Below, piece after piece: positions 55,073-64,000 of a stretch of DNA of 64,000 nucleotides (position 1 is the stretch's first letter; each line of letters begins with the position of its first letter). A model generated the notes under the pieces. It did no database searches. It was given only the letters and a program-made list of their open reading frames with translations, and was not told the origin of the DNA. Made by a program: the position numbers and the translations under genes. This stretch comes from Tessaracoccus lapidicaptus (lineage in GTDB: Bacteria > Actinomycetota > Actinomycetes > Propionibacteriales > Propionibacteriaceae): NCBI RefSeq assembly GCF_001693815.1, contig NZ_MBQD01000023.1, positions 62,001 through 126,000 on the forward strand, in the 5' to 3' direction.

Positions 55073-56220
55073 CCTCCGCTCACGCCAATCTCGGCGTCCG
55101 ACAGGTCAAGTTCACACCCGGAGGTGTCGTCGTACCAACCGTAGGGCAGGACCACGCGCCCGCGGGGCGACCCCTGCCGACCGCGCGGCGTGCCGAGTTC
55201 CGCCACGGGGAACTGCGCCTCCGTGTCGAGAAGAGACACCAGCTCGCGCAGCTCAGCCAGGGACGAGACCATGGCGAAGCGGCGCCGCAGCTCGCCCACC
55301 GGATAGCCCTTGAAGTACCACGCCATGTGTTTGCGCAGATCCGTCAGCCCGTGCCGCTCCCCCATGAGGTCGGTGAGCAGTTCGGCGTGCCTGATCAGCA
55401 TGCGACCGACCTCCCCCAGCGCAGGCCGGTGCCGGAGCTCCTCGCCCGCGAACGCGGCCGCGAGGTCCCCGAAGAGCCACGGGCGGCCGAGGCAGCCGCG
55501 ACCGATCACGACACCGGCGCAGCCCGTCTCGTCCATCATCCGCAGCGCGTCCTCCGCCTCCCAGATGTCGCCGTTGCCCAGGACGGGGATGTCGACGGCG
55601 GCGACCAGCTCGGCGATCCGGGACCAGTCGGCCTCACCCGAGTAGGCCTGCTGGACGGTGCGGCCGTGCAACGCGACGGCGGCGGCGCCCTCCTCCTGCG
55701 CGATGCGACCGGCGTCGAGGAAGGTCTCGTGCTCGTCGTCGATCCCGATGCGGGTCTTGATGGTGACGGGAACGCCGAACTCGTCGGCAGCCTGCACGGT
55801 GGCCCGGACGATGGCCCGGAGCCGGTCTCGCTTGTAGGGCAGCACCCCGCCCCCGCCCTTGCGGGTGACCTTCGGCACCGGGCAGCCGAAGTTCAGATCG
55901 ATGTGGTCGACGTCGAAATCGCGGATGAGGATGCGCGCCGCGTCGGCCATCACATCGGCGTCGACGCCGTAGAGCTGCACCGAACGAACGGTCTCGCCCG
56001 GGTCGAACCGGAGCATGTCGCGCGTCTTCGGGTCGCCGACGACGAGGCCCCGCGACGTGATCATCTCGCACACGTAGAGTCCGGCGCCCTGCTCCCTGCA
56101 CAGCTGCCGGTAGGCCGCGTTCGTGACCCCAGCCATCGGCGCCAGCACCACGGGCAGGTCGACGACGACGGCGTCGGGACGGCTGGGGGCGTGCAGGCGC
56201 AGCGGCTGGACGGTGGGCAT
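55069..56220 (-). CDS. dusB: tRNA-dihydrouridine synthase
   Basis: A 383-residue FMN enzyme that reduces uridines in tRNA. Signatures: VLAPMAGVTNAAYRQLCRE, IDLNFGCPVPKVTRKGGG with the catalytic Cys replaced position-wise in the loop as usual for Dus (the NFGCP cysteine is present), KTRIGIDDEH and LHGRTVQQAY. A Dus family member clearly; the B assignment follows actinobacterial practice. Confidence 0.94.
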   Translation of the reverse strand: MPTVQPLRLHAPSRPDAVVVDLPVVLAPMAGVTNAAYRQLCREQGAGLYVCEMITSRGLVVGDPKTRDMLRFDPGETVRSVQLYGVDADVMADAARILIRDFDVDHIDLNFGCPVPKVTRKGGGGVLPYKRDRLRAIVRATVQAADEFGVPVTIKTRIGIDDEHETFLDAGRIAQEEGAAAVALHGRTVQQAYSGEADWSRIAELVAAVDIPVLGNGDIWEAEDALRMMDETGCAGVVIGRGCLGRPWLFGDLAAAFAGEELRHRPALGEVGRMLIRHAELLTDLMGERHGLTDLRKHMAWYFKGYPVGELRRRFAMVSSLAELRELVSLLDTEAQFPVAELGTPRGRQGSPRGRVVLPYGWYDDTSGCELDLSDAEIGVSGG

Positions 56221-56258
56221 CGGGCTCCTGGGGGTGATGGGCGGCCCCCCAGCCTACG

Positions 56259-57335
56259 TCACGCCCCCGACGTCAGCCGAAGCCTGATCGCGGCGACGGC
56301 CGCTCCCCTGGCGAAGTCGCGGAAGTCCAGCGGCTGCAGCGCCAGGTCGGGCAGGTTCAGGTCCTCGCGCCAGTCCTCCGCCATCACCTCGCGGACGGCG
56401 TCCAGGGAGCCGCCGAGCAGGTCGATGCCCTCGCCGGTCAGGAGGATCCGGGCGGGGGCGAAGGCGATGGCGGCGGCCGCGGCCAGGTGGCCCATGGCCC
56501 GCACCGCGTCGTCGACAGCCCCGGCCGCCCGCGGCTCCGCCAGCGCCTCGCGGAATCCGAGCCGTCGCCCGACCGCCTCCGATGCCGCCGCGGCGACTGC
56601 GGACTCCGACAACACGTCGCCGAAGATGCGGCCGTCGGGCAGCCACAACCGGCCGAGGATCGCCGCCGCCCCCTGGCAGCCGAGCAGGAGGTTGTCGTCA
56701 ACGACGGCGCCGCACCCGACGCCCAGCCCGAACGTCACCACGACGAAGTCGGTCAGCCCCCTGCCCGCCCCGAACCAGTGGTGGTACAGCGTCAGGCCGT
56801 CGATGTCGTTCGCGGTGGCGCACGGCAGCCCGGTGAGGGCGCTGATCCGGCCGGCGAGGTTGCCACCGCCGGGCCAGCCAAGCATGCGGGTGGCGTGCAG
56901 CACCCCGTCGGGCTCGACCGACGCGGGGAGACACACCCCCACCCCCGCGGGGGTCGGGAACCGGGCGATCACCTCGACGAGTCCCTGCGCCGTGGACTCC
57001 AGCGTGTCGGTGTCCAGGCCGATCTCCTCGGAGTGCCGCACCTGGCCGGCGAGGCCGGTCTGCACCACCCACGCGTGGCCAGGCACGATCTTGACGCCCA
57101 GGAACTGCGCGGCCTCGTCGACGATCCGCAGCGGCACCGGTGGCCGGCCGATCTCCAGCGCCGACGGCGGCCCCTGCTCCAGCAGGCCCTGCTCGATGAG
57201 CGGCTTGGTGATGCGGGTCAGCGACCCCGAGGAGAGCCCGAGCATGCGGGCCACCTCGGCGCGGGAGATTGGCCCGTAGCGGAGCACGGCCAGGGCCACG
57301 CTCCTGGTGGTGGGGTCCATCGGGATCGGGTGCAT
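56259..57335 (-). CDS. ROK family transcriptional regulator
   Basis: A 358-residue ROK protein. N-terminal winged helix (about 8-62: ISRAEVARMLGLSSGSLTRI) and a ROK sugar-kinase-like domain with FVVVTFGLGVGCGAVVD. The usual zinc-binding CxCGxxGC motif is not visible, so it is a derepressor-type ROK regulator that may bind sugar without phosphorylating it. It begins 1 nt after the alpha-galactosidase stop, so it is probably the local repressor of the operon. Confidence 0.88.
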   Translation of the reverse strand: MHPIPMDPTTRSVALAVLRYGPISRAEVARMLGLSSGSLTRITKPLIEQGLLEQGPPSALEIGRPPVPLRIVDEAAQFLGVKIVPGHAWVVQTGLAGQVRHSEEIGLDTDTLESTAQGLVEVIARFPTPAGVGVCLPASVEPDGVLHATRMLGWPGGGNLAGRISALTGLPCATANDIDGLTLYHHWFGAGRGLTDFVVVTFGLGVGCGAVVDDNLLLGCQGAAAILGRLWLPDGRIFGDVLSESAVAAAASEAVGRRLGFREALAEPRAAGAVDDAVRAMGHLAAAAAIAFAPARILLTGEGIDLLGGSLDAVREVMAEDWREDLNLPDLALQPLDFRDFARGAAVAAIRLRLTSGA

Positions 57336-57336
57336 C

Positions 57337-59481
57337 TCAGATCCGGTCGAGTTCGAAGATCACCGCGGTGTCGGGCAGCATCTGGGGGGCCCTGAGGCCG
57401 GTGTGCATCAGGACGTGGCCCGGCAACTCGAGCGGTCCGGGGGCCGCCTCCCACGGAACCAGGTGGATCGCCGGGATCCTCTGGTGGTCGATCACGGTGA
57501 CCCGGTAGGTGGCGTCGGGGTCGAGGCCGGGGAAGCGCAGCATCCCGAGGCTGACCGCCGGGGACACACTCAGCATGGAGAGGGAGAAGATGGCCTTGTC
57601 ATCGGCGACGACGCCCTTGAAGTAGCACTGCGGTTCGCGCATGTCGACGCGGACCTGACGGCCGCCGAGCAACACCCGACGGTTGGCCTTGTACCACTGG
57701 ATCCACCAGGTGAGCCGGGCCAGTTCCTCCTCCGTGGCCTGAGCCAGGTCCCATTCGATGCCCAGGTGCCCGAAGACGGCGGTGGCCGCCCGGAACTCGA
57801 TGTCGTGCCAGCGCGCCGTGCTGTGCGAGCGGCCGGAGGCGATGTGGCTGCCCATGAACTCGGGCGGGAGGAGCTGGCCCGTCCACGGCAGCAGGCGCTG
57901 CCGCTCGGCGGGATCGATTACGTCGGACACCCAGACGCGTTCCACCCGGTTCATCACCTCAAGGTCGATCCGGGCCCCGCCGGACGAGCAGGACTCGAAC
58001 TCGACGTCCGGGTGACGGTGCCGGAGGGCGTCGAGGAGCCGGTAGTACGCCCGGGTCTGAGCGTGGACGGCGGGCTCGCCGTGCGGCGCGGTGCCGGCGT
58101 CGATGAGGTCGCGGTTGTGGTCCCACTTGACGTAGTCGATCCGGTACTCCGACAAGATGGCGTCCATCTGGTCGAAGACGTGGCGCCACGCACCCTCAAC
58201 GGACAGGTTGAGCACGTGCTGGTAGCGCGCCTCCACGGGCAGGCGTCCCGCCGGCTGCATGATCCACTCCGGGTGCGCCCGGGCGACGTCGGAATCGAGG
58301 TTGACCATCTCGGGCTCGAACCAGAGGCCGAACTCCATCCCGAGGTTCTGCACGCGGTCAACCAGAGGGTGCAGGCCGTCGGGCCACACGTCCCGCGCGA
58401 CGACCCAGTCGCCGAGGCCGGCATGGTCGTCGCGGCGGGCGCCGAACCATCCGTCGTCGAGCACGTAGCGTTCCACGCCCAGCGCCGCGGCCCGCTCGGC
58501 CAGGTCAATCAGCCGCGTCGCGTCGTGGTCGAAGTAGACGGCCTCCCAGACGTTGAGCGTCACGGGGCGGTCCGCGGCCGGCGCGTGCGGCAGCGCGCGC
58601 AGCCAGCCATGGAAGCGGTCTGCTTGGGCGTCCAACCCGTCTGCGTAGTTGAAGTACACCCACGGGGTGGCGTAGCTGTCGTCGCGGCCCAGGCGCACCT
58701 CTCCGGCGAGCAGGAGTTCGCCGCCGCTGAGGACCTGGTGTCCGATGAAGTCGCGTTCCGCCACGTGGAGGTGGTTACCGCTCCAGGCGGTGTGCACCGA
58801 CCAGACCTCCCCGGAGCGGAAGCCGAAGCCGGGTGTGCCGGCGTGGAGGACGTAGGAGGAGTCCGCCCCGGTGCGGCCGTGGCGCCCCTCGCGCCGATGC
58901 TGGCCGACGAGGAACTCGCGCCGCTGCGCGAAGCGCTCCACACCCCACCGGCCGGCGAAATCGAGCAGCTCCGACGCGGCGCTGGGCACCGGCAGGCCAA
59001 CGGTGAACTCGTCGACCGCGAACGGCGCGTCATCCAGGTTCGTCAGCCTGCCGCGGACCCGGATGAGACCCTGGTGCGTCAGCTGGAGCGTGAGCAGGAG
59101 CTCGAGCCGCGACTCCACGGAGCTGGCCCGGAACTCGACGGTGGCGGCCCCCGCGACGACCAGCTCCCCGGCCGGTCGTCCGTCGACGGTGACCGACGTG
59201 ACCGCCCAGTCCGGTGTCCAGTCGCGGCCCGCACGTGAGCCGATGAGTCCCGGCCGGCCCGTCCAGCCGTAGCGTCCCTCGAGGAGCAGCCCGAAGCGGG
59301 GAGGCTCGTCGGGATTGTTCGGCCCGGCCTGGTACCGGTGGGCCAGGACCAGCGCATCGAACTGGTCCGACGTCAAGGGCGACAGCTCGTGACCCCAGTG
59401 GACGACCTCTGGCAGTCGCGTGCCGTCGACGACGAGCGCGACGGACACGCCCGCGGTGGTGAGGAGCAGTCTGGTGGTCAT
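57337..59481 (-). CDS. GH36 alpha-galactosidase
   Basis: A 714-residue glycoside hydrolase that releases terminal alpha-galactose from melibiose, raffinose and similar sugars. Nucleophile Asp in YVKWDHNRD and acid/base Asp in VWVSDVID; also EPEMVNLDSDVARAHPEW and CSSGGARIDLEV. ATG 59481 follows GAGAGGA. No signal peptide, so it acts in the cytoplasm after uptake. It is in one operon with a binding-protein transporter and a ROK regulator. Confidence 0.94.
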   Translation of the reverse strand: MTTRLLLTTAGVSVALVVDGTRLPEVVHWGHELSPLTSDQFDALVLAHRYQAGPNNPDEPPRFGLLLEGRYGWTGRPGLIGSRAGRDWTPDWAVTSVTVDGRPAGELVVAGAATVEFRASSVESRLELLLTLQLTHQGLIRVRGRLTNLDDAPFAVDEFTVGLPVPSAASELLDFAGRWGVERFAQRREFLVGQHRREGRHGRTGADSSYVLHAGTPGFGFRSGEVWSVHTAWSGNHLHVAERDFIGHQVLSGGELLLAGEVRLGRDDSYATPWVYFNYADGLDAQADRFHGWLRALPHAPAADRPVTLNVWEAVYFDHDATRLIDLAERAAALGVERYVLDDGWFGARRDDHAGLGDWVVARDVWPDGLHPLVDRVQNLGMEFGLWFEPEMVNLDSDVARAHPEWIMQPAGRLPVEARYQHVLNLSVEGAWRHVFDQMDAILSEYRIDYVKWDHNRDLIDAGTAPHGEPAVHAQTRAYYRLLDALRHRHPDVEFESCSSGGARIDLEVMNRVERVWVSDVIDPAERQRLLPWTGQLLPPEFMGSHIASGRSHSTARWHDIEFRAATAVFGHLGIEWDLAQATEEELARLTWWIQWYKANRRVLLGGRQVRVDMREPQCYFKGVVADDKAIFSLSMLSVSPAVSLGMLRFPGLDPDATYRVTVIDHQRIPAIHLVPWEAAPGPLELPGHVLMHTGLRAPQMLPDTAVIFELDRI

Positions 59482-59494
59482 GGTGTCCTCTCGT

Positions 59495-59797
59495 TCAGTC
59501 GGTGTCGCGGGGAACGTTGACACTCATCTCCTCGACAGGCAGGTAGGCGCTGGGCTCGTCGACAGCGCGCGACAGCAGAGGAGTGAGGATCATCTTCGCC
59601 TCGTAGCCGTTGAAGGAGCGCCGATACTCCCCCACCGAGGCCCATCGACCCACCAGGGCGAAAAGGTCCGGGTCGTCGAGGTTCTGCACCAGATCGATGC
59701 CGAGGCAGCCGGGACGGGCCGCCCACCAGTCGACGACGGCGCGCGCCTCCGCCAGGAAGCCGGGGCCGGGGGACGCGAATCGGGTGATGACGAGCAT
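59495..59797 (-). CDS. Antibiotic biosynthesis monooxygenase (ABM)-like protein
   Basis: A 100-residue protein with the dimeric ferredoxin-like ABM pattern: LVITRFASPGPGFLAEARAV, GCLGIDLVQNLDDPDLFALV, WASVGEYRRSF and a short C-terminal segment. ATG 59797. Thirteen nt before the alpha-galactosidase gene, inside the sugar operon, where its role is not evident. Confidence 0.78.
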   Translation of the reverse strand: MLVITRFASPGPGFLAEARAVVDWWAARPGCLGIDLVQNLDDPDLFALVGRWASVGEYRRSFNGYEAKMILTPLLSRAVDEPSAYLPVEEMSVNVPRDTD

Positions 59798-59853
59798 GGG
59801 ATGGAAGGCTACTCCCGGGCCCGAGGTGGTCACGGACCCGGGAGCACCGAGCG

Positions 59854-60759
59854 TCAGCCCTTCACGGCGCCCGCGGTGAGTCCGCGGACGAAGTACCGCT
59901 GCAGGGCGAAGAACACGACGAGCGGCAGGATCATGGACACGAAGGCGCCCGCCGTCAACAGGTGCCAGTTCTCGCCGCGGGTGCCCAGGACGCCGGTCAG
60001 CGCGATGGTCAGCACCGCGTTGTCGCCCTGGCCCAGGAAGATCAGCGCGACCAGCAGGTCGTTCCAGACCCACAGGAACTGGAAGATGGCGAACGAGGCC
60101 AGCGCCGGCGTGGACATCGGGATGATGAGCCGCCAGAAGGTCTGCCAGTGGGATGCGCCGTCGATCTCGGCCGACTCGACGACCGATTTCGGCAGTGACG
60201 CCATGTAGTTGCGCAGAATGTAGACCGCCAGGGGCATGCCGAATCCCGTGTGGGCCAGCCACACGGTGGCGAACTGCCCGTTGATGCCCATCTGCTGGAA
60301 GATGATCGACAGCGGCACGAAGGCCACCTGGTTGGGCACCACCAGCAGCCCGACGATGATGATGAACAGCACGTCGCGGCCGGGGAAGTGCATGAACGTG
60401 AACACGTACGCGGCGAACGCGGCGATGAGGATCGGGATGATCGTCGCCGGGATGGCCACCGTCATGGAGTTGACGAACGCGTCCGCGAACGGGATGGCGC
60501 CGGTGGTGAGCACGTCGCGGTAGTTGTCGATCGTGATCTGCGTCGGGTTGGCGAAGACGTTCCACCAGCCGTTCGAGTTGGACTCGGTGCGGGGGCGCAA
60601 CGAGGTGATGAGCAGGCCGATGGTCGGAATGAGCCAGAGGAGGCACAGGATGACGACGGCCGCCTCGATCAGCCACAGCATCTTGCTGGAGCCGACCGAG
60701 CGGGCCTTGTCCTCGCCGCGCTTGGCCTTGATCGTCTTGGTGGGGGCTGCGACGGTCAT
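59854..60759 (-). CDS. Sugar ABC transporter permease (MalG-like)
   Basis: A 301-residue permease with six transmembrane segments; the EAA loop that docks the ATPase reads ESAEIDGASHWQTFWRLIIP. The start overlaps the upstream permease stop by 4 nt. No ATPase gene is nearby, so a shared ATPase such as an MsiK-type protein is likely; this is inference from known actinobacterial practice. Confidence 0.93.
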   Translation of the reverse strand: MTVAAPTKTIKAKRGEDKARSVGSSKMLWLIEAAVVILCLLWLIPTIGLLITSLRPRTESNSNGWWNVFANPTQITIDNYRDVLTTGAIPFADAFVNSMTVAIPATIIPILIAAFAAYVFTFMHFPGRDVLFIIIVGLLVVPNQVAFVPLSIIFQQMGINGQFATVWLAHTGFGMPLAVYILRNYMASLPKSVVESAEIDGASHWQTFWRLIIPMSTPALASFAIFQFLWVWNDLLVALIFLGQGDNAVLTIALTGVLGTRGENWHLLTAGAFVSMILPLVVFFALQRYFVRGLTAGAVKG

Positions 60760-61748
60760 GCGTTCGCCTCCTGGAGCCGGAACTGACGGACCTGGTAGAC
60801 CAGGACCGGGATGATCGCGATGATGAGGATCACAACGATCGCGGACGCGACGCCCGGGTCACCCGCGCGGAACAGCGACGCATAGAACGCGTTGCCCAGC
60901 ACGTTGGTGTTGTAGTTGCCGTTGGTCATCGCGTAGACGATGTCGAAGACCTTCATGACGCCGATGAGGACCGTGATGAAGACCGTGACCACCGTCGGCC
61001 ACGCCTGCGGCAGGATGATCCGCCAGAAGATCCTGCCCTCTGAGGCGCCGTCGATGCGGCCCGCCTCGATGGTGTCCTCGGGCACGCCCTTGAGCGCCGC
61101 CGAGAGCAGCACCATGGCGTAGCCCACCTGGGTCCAGATGTAGACCACCATGAGCAGGAAGGTGTTGAACCGCAGCATGTCGATCTGCAGCCAGGTCTGG
61201 GGAGAGCCGCCGAGTGAGACGATGATCTGGTTGAGCAGGCCGATCTGCGAGGAGCCCTCGGGCTTCCAGGCGTAGACCAGATTCCAGATCGTGGAGGCGC
61301 CGACCATCGAGATGGCCATGGGCAGGAAGATGATCGACTTGGCCACCTTCTCGGCCGTGGGGCGGAGTTTGTCGACGAGCACGGCCACGAGGAGGCCGAA
61401 CGCGACGATGGCCGCCGGGGCCACGATGATCCAGAGAACGTTGTTGATCAGGGTGTTGAGGAAGTTGGGGTCGCCGAAGAGGCGCGTGTAGTTGTCGAAG
61501 CCGACGAACTCCAGCAGCCGGCCACGGCGGCCGCGGCGGAAGCTGGCGATGACGGTCTCGGCGGCGGGGTACAACAGGAAGACGGTGATCGCGGCCATGG
61601 CGGGCAGGAGCAGCGCGTAAGGCTTGAGCCGGAGTTCCCACTTCTTCGGGAGAAGCTCGACGGCTTTGTTGAGTAGCCAGAACAGCGCGACTGCGCCCAG
61701 GACACCGACCACGACCGCGCCGAGTGCGAGGCCGAGTTTCTCAATCAT
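60756..61748 (-). CDS. Sugar ABC transporter permease (MalF-like)
   Basis: A 330-residue permease with about seven transmembrane segments and the EAA motif EAGRIDGASEGRIFWRIILP. Partner of the next permease. Downstream of the binding-protein gene by 72 nt. Confidence 0.93.
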   Translation of the reverse strand: MIEKLGLALGAVVVGVLGAVALFWLLNKAVELLPKKWELRLKPYALLLPAMAAITVFLLYPAAETVIASFRRGRRGRLLEFVGFDNYTRLFGDPNFLNTLINNVLWIIVAPAAIVAFGLLVAVLVDKLRPTAEKVAKSIIFLPMAISMVGASTIWNLVYAWKPEGSSQIGLLNQIIVSLGGSPQTWLQIDMLRFNTFLLMVVYIWTQVGYAMVLLSAALKGVPEDTIEAGRIDGASEGRIFWRIILPQAWPTVVTVFITVLIGVMKVFDIVYAMTNGNYNTNVLGNAFYASLFRAGDPGVASAIVVILIIAIIPVLVYQVRQFRLQEANA

Positions 61749-61820
61749 GAGGTGCTCCTAGGGATGGGGCTGGCGGTGGCCCGGGATCCGGTCCACCGCC
61801 AGCCGTTCACGGGGTCGGGA

Positions 61821-63137
61821 CTAGCTCGCCGGCCAGCTGGCGTCGATCGCCTGGAGCGTCGCATCGAGGTCGGTGCGGCCGCTGGTGTAGTCGACCATGC
61901 CGGTCCAGAAGCTGCCGGAGCCGACGGCGCCGGGCATCTGGTCGGACCCGTCGAAGCGGAACACCGAGGCGTCAGCGACAGCGGCCGCGACGTCCTTGAG
62001 CACCTGGTTCGGGTACTTCTCCACGTCGAAGGTGGTCAGCGGCGACAGCCACGCGCCGGTCTGGACCTGGTTGTCACCGAACTCGGGGTCGGTGGTCATG
62101 AAGGCCATGACCTTCTTGACGTTGGCGTCGTTCTTCGTGAAGGCCGCGGCCAGATCGCCACCGCCGAGGACCGGGCTCTCACCCTTGACGCTCGGGGTCA
62201 CGAACATGCCGACGGTGGTGTCGAGCTGCGCGAAGATGTCGTCAGGGAAGAACCCCTTCTGCGTGATGAAGTTGCCCTGCTTGCCGAGGAAGCACTTCGG
62301 CTCGGCGTCGAACATCGGGTTGAGCGCCGTGGCGAAGGCGTTGGACGATGCATTCTCGATGCCGCCGTAGACATTGCCCTCGGTCATCAGCAGCTCTTCG
62401 TAGATCGCGAAGGCCTCGCGCACTTCGGGGCTGTCGAACTTGATCTCGCCGGAGACCCACTTGTCGTACACCTCGGTGCCGCCGGTCTGTAGTACGTAGT
62501 CCTCGATCCAGTCGGTGCCGGGCCACCCGGTGGCCGAGCCGGACTCCATGCCGTAGCAGATGGGGGCGACCCCGTCGGCCTTGATCTCCTCGACGAGGGC
62601 CAGAAGCTCCTCGTGCGAGGTGGGTACGGTGTAGCCCGCGGCCTCGAAGGCCGGCTTGTTGTACCAGTAGAACGACTTGCCGTTCATGGCCATCGGCGCG
62701 CCGTAGACGGTGCCGTCGACGGTGGCGGCGTCGAGGAAGCCGGGGATGATGTCGGCCTCGAGCTGGTCGAGATCGACCTGCGTGCCGAGTTCGGCGAGTT
62801 CTCCCTCTTCGGCCAGGGCCCGGAGGATGCCCGGCTGCGGGAAGATGGCGATGTCGGGCGCGTTGCCGGACTGGACCTTGGAGTTGATCTGGACCTCGAA
62901 CTCGTTCGACTGGATCCAGTCGAACGTGATGCCGTTCTCCTCACCCCACGTGTCCATGTCCTTCTGGAAGGCCGTCGACTGGTCGCCGGAGAAGGCGTAC
63001 ATGATCTGGATGGTTTCCTTGGCCGTCTCCTCGCCTCCGCCGTCCGTCGCCTCCGGCGTCGAGTCTCCGCCGAGACATCCGGTGGCCAGCAGGCTGACGG
63101 CCGCGATACCGGCGAGCCATGAGTACTTCTTGCGCAT
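61821..63137 (-). CDS. Sugar ABC transporter substrate-binding lipoprotein
   Basis: A 438-residue extracellular solute-binding protein (family 1). Signal peptide with lipobox LLATGC, a Gly/Glu-rich linker, then the periplasmic-type fold (NAPDIAIFPQPG, GAPMAMNGKSFYWYNKPAFE). ATG 63137 follows AAAGGAG. First gene of the operon; probably binds alpha-galactosides, judged by the linked alpha-galactosidase. Confidence 0.93.
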   Translation of the reverse strand: MRKKYSWLAGIAAVSLLATGCLGGDSTPEATDGGGEETAKETIQIMYAFSGDQSTAFQKDMDTWGEENGITFDWIQSNEFEVQINSKVQSGNAPDIAIFPQPGILRALAEEGELAELGTQVDLDQLEADIIPGFLDAATVDGTVYGAPMAMNGKSFYWYNKPAFEAAGYTVPTSHEELLALVEEIKADGVAPICYGMESGSATGWPGTDWIEDYVLQTGGTEVYDKWVSGEIKFDSPEVREAFAIYEELLMTEGNVYGGIENASSNAFATALNPMFDAEPKCFLGKQGNFITQKGFFPDDIFAQLDTTVGMFVTPSVKGESPVLGGGDLAAAFTKNDANVKKVMAFMTTDPEFGDNQVQTGAWLSPLTTFDVEKYPNQVLKDVAAAVADASVFRFDGSDQMPGAVGSGSFWTGMVDYTSGRTDLDATLQAIDASWPAS

Positions 63138-63303
63138 GAAGGTTCGCTCCTTTGCACTGGAGATGACTGACGCCTGACGGTCGTTGTCAGGCTGCTCCTT
63201 CGGTGATCCTGCCACTGGGGCGCAGCGTCGCGCCTTAGTTTTGCCCCAAAGTTATCAAACTGTGACTTTGTGCGCCCGGACTTGCGCCCTGACCGACGCT
63301 AAT
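63138..63303. other. Divergent promoter region of the sugar operon and the zinc lipoprotein gene
   Basis: 166 bp without a gene. AT-rich core at 63236-63275 contains a weak inverted repeat AAAGT ... ACTTT (about 63250-63275), possibly an operator for the ROK regulator. No hairpin or small gene is seen. Confidence 0.4.
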
Positions 63304-63318
63304 TGATAATGGTTCTCA
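63304..63318 (+). promoter_or_regulatory. Zur-like operator overlapping the zinc lipoprotein start
   Basis: TGATAATGGTTCTCA is a near-palindrome of the TGA-AA ... TT-TCA type recognised by actinobacterial Zur repressors. It ends on the A of the ATG, so repressor binding would block transcription or the start. Recognition by pattern only. Confidence 0.6.
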
Positions 63319-64000
63319 TGTCACGTTTGCTTCGCCTGCTTCCTGCGGGACTCACCGCGCTCGCCCTCGCCGCCTGTGGCGCCCCCGCCTCGGAGGAGGA
63401 CGGCGCAGCGCCGCGCGTCGTCGCCGCCTTCTACCCGCTCGAGTGGGCGGCCGGCCAGGTGCTGGGCGGGCACGGTTCCCTGAGCGGGCTCACGACGCCG
63501 GGGACCGAGGCGCACGATCTCGAACTCACCGCGCAGCAGATCGCGTCGCTCAGCGACGCCGATCTCGTGCTGCACCTGGCAGAGTTCCAGCCGGCGGTCG
63601 ACGACGCCATCGCACAGAGCGGGCCCGCCTCGGTGATGGACGTTTCGGAGGTGGTCGGGCTGATCCCCGCTGCGGCGGCACACGTCGACGACCACGCCGA
63701 CGAGGCCGGCGACGGTGGCGAGCACGCCGACGAGACCGATGAGCATGCCGACGAGGCTGACGACCACGGGGACCTGGACCCGCACTTCTGGCAGGACCCG
63801 GCGCGCATGGCCACCCTCGTCGAGGAACTAGGGGCACGGCTCGCCGAGCTGGACCCGGACAACGCCGCGGACTACACCGCCAACGCGGCCGCGACCGCGG
63901 AGGAGCTGCAGGCCCTCGACGAGGAATTCACGACCGGCCTCGCCACCTGCGAGCGTCGGGAGTTCGTCACGACCCACGCCGCGTTCGGTTACCTGGCCGA
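63318..64000 (+). CDS. znuA: Zinc ABC transporter substrate-binding lipoprotein, 3'-partial
   Basis: At least 227 codons, running off the window. Signal peptide with lipobox ALAAC (cysteine at residue 20), mature start GAPASEED. Zinc ligands: H66 (TEAHDLEL), H156 (DPHFWQD) and the later THAAFGYLA histidine. An acidic, histidine-rich loop at about residues 120-151 (AAHVDDHADEAGDGG and repeats) is typical of ZnuA/AdcA. ATG 63318 overlaps a Zur-like site, which supports zinc rather than manganese. Confidence 0.9.
   Translation, partial: MSRLLRLLPAGLTALALAACGAPASEEDGAAPRVVAAFYPLEWAAGQVLGGHGSLSGLTTPGTEAHDLELTAQQIASLSDADLVLHLAEFQPAVDDAIAQSGPASVMDVSEVVGLIPAAAAHVDDHADEAGDGGEHADETDEHADEADDHGDLDPHFWQDPARMATLVEELGARLAELDPDNAADYTANAAATAEELQALDEEFTTGLATCERREFVTTHAAFGYLA

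Overview
The window is high-GC actinobacterial chromosome. It has a type II fatty acid synthase cluster led by a FasR-like PucR activator, a prfB-ftsE-ftsX-peptidase-smpB-ssrA block, a homodimeric-type pyruvate dehydrogenase E1, DUF3052 and DUF3145 proteins, GTG starts and many 1-4 nt stop/start overlaps. A Propionibacteriales (Tessaracoccus-like) host is my best guess, but this is inference from gene content, not a database match.

Region 1 (1-13.8 kb) is an accessory island lying against the 3' end of the tmRNA gene. One minus-strand operon of seven tightly coupled genes (12206 to 2590) encodes an XRE-HsdM fusion, a half-size HsdS, HsdR, a small HExxH metallopeptidase, a superfamily-2 helicase with a C-terminal EAK nuclease-like domain, an unknown protein and a sigma-region-4-like protein. 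Facing it are an HTH-Lsr2 fusion and a GHKL ATPase gene with a C-terminal EIK nuclease-like domain, broken by a 1-nt frameshift and an amber codon. An IS256-type element with a frameshifted transposase lies between the operon and ssrA. No integrase is visible. This is the most likely place for an undescribed (defence) system.

Region 2 (13.9-30 kb) is core genome: tmRNA, DUF1707 protein, smpB, M23 peptidase, ftsX, ftsE, prfB, a YqeY protein, tRNA-Val, a tandem-domain 6-phosphofructokinase, DUF3052, aceE, a PHP phosphoesterase, an alanine/glycine symporter and cobF.

Region 3 (30-43.5 kb) holds fasR-fabD-fabH-acpP-fabF, with a palindrome before fabD and a strong hairpin between acpP and fabF. 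It continues with DUF3145, an S9 peptidase, a YggS protein and a MoxR-DUF58-vWA-vWA operon.

Region 4 (43.4-56.2 kb) has a CAT-anticodon tRNA, divergent otsB/otsA, a Na+/H+ antiporter, tRNA-Asn, a sigma factor, an acetate-symporter locus that looks decayed (internal deletion in actP, truncated DUF485 gene), and dusB, a small membrane protein, gltA, dgt and dnaG.

Region 5 (56.2-64 kb) is an alpha-galactoside operon (binding protein, two permeases, monooxygenase-like protein, GH36 enzyme, ROK regulator). A zinc-binding ABC lipoprotein gene diverges from it, has a Zur-like palindrome at its start, and runs off the window. No gene-free stretch exceeds 300 bases.
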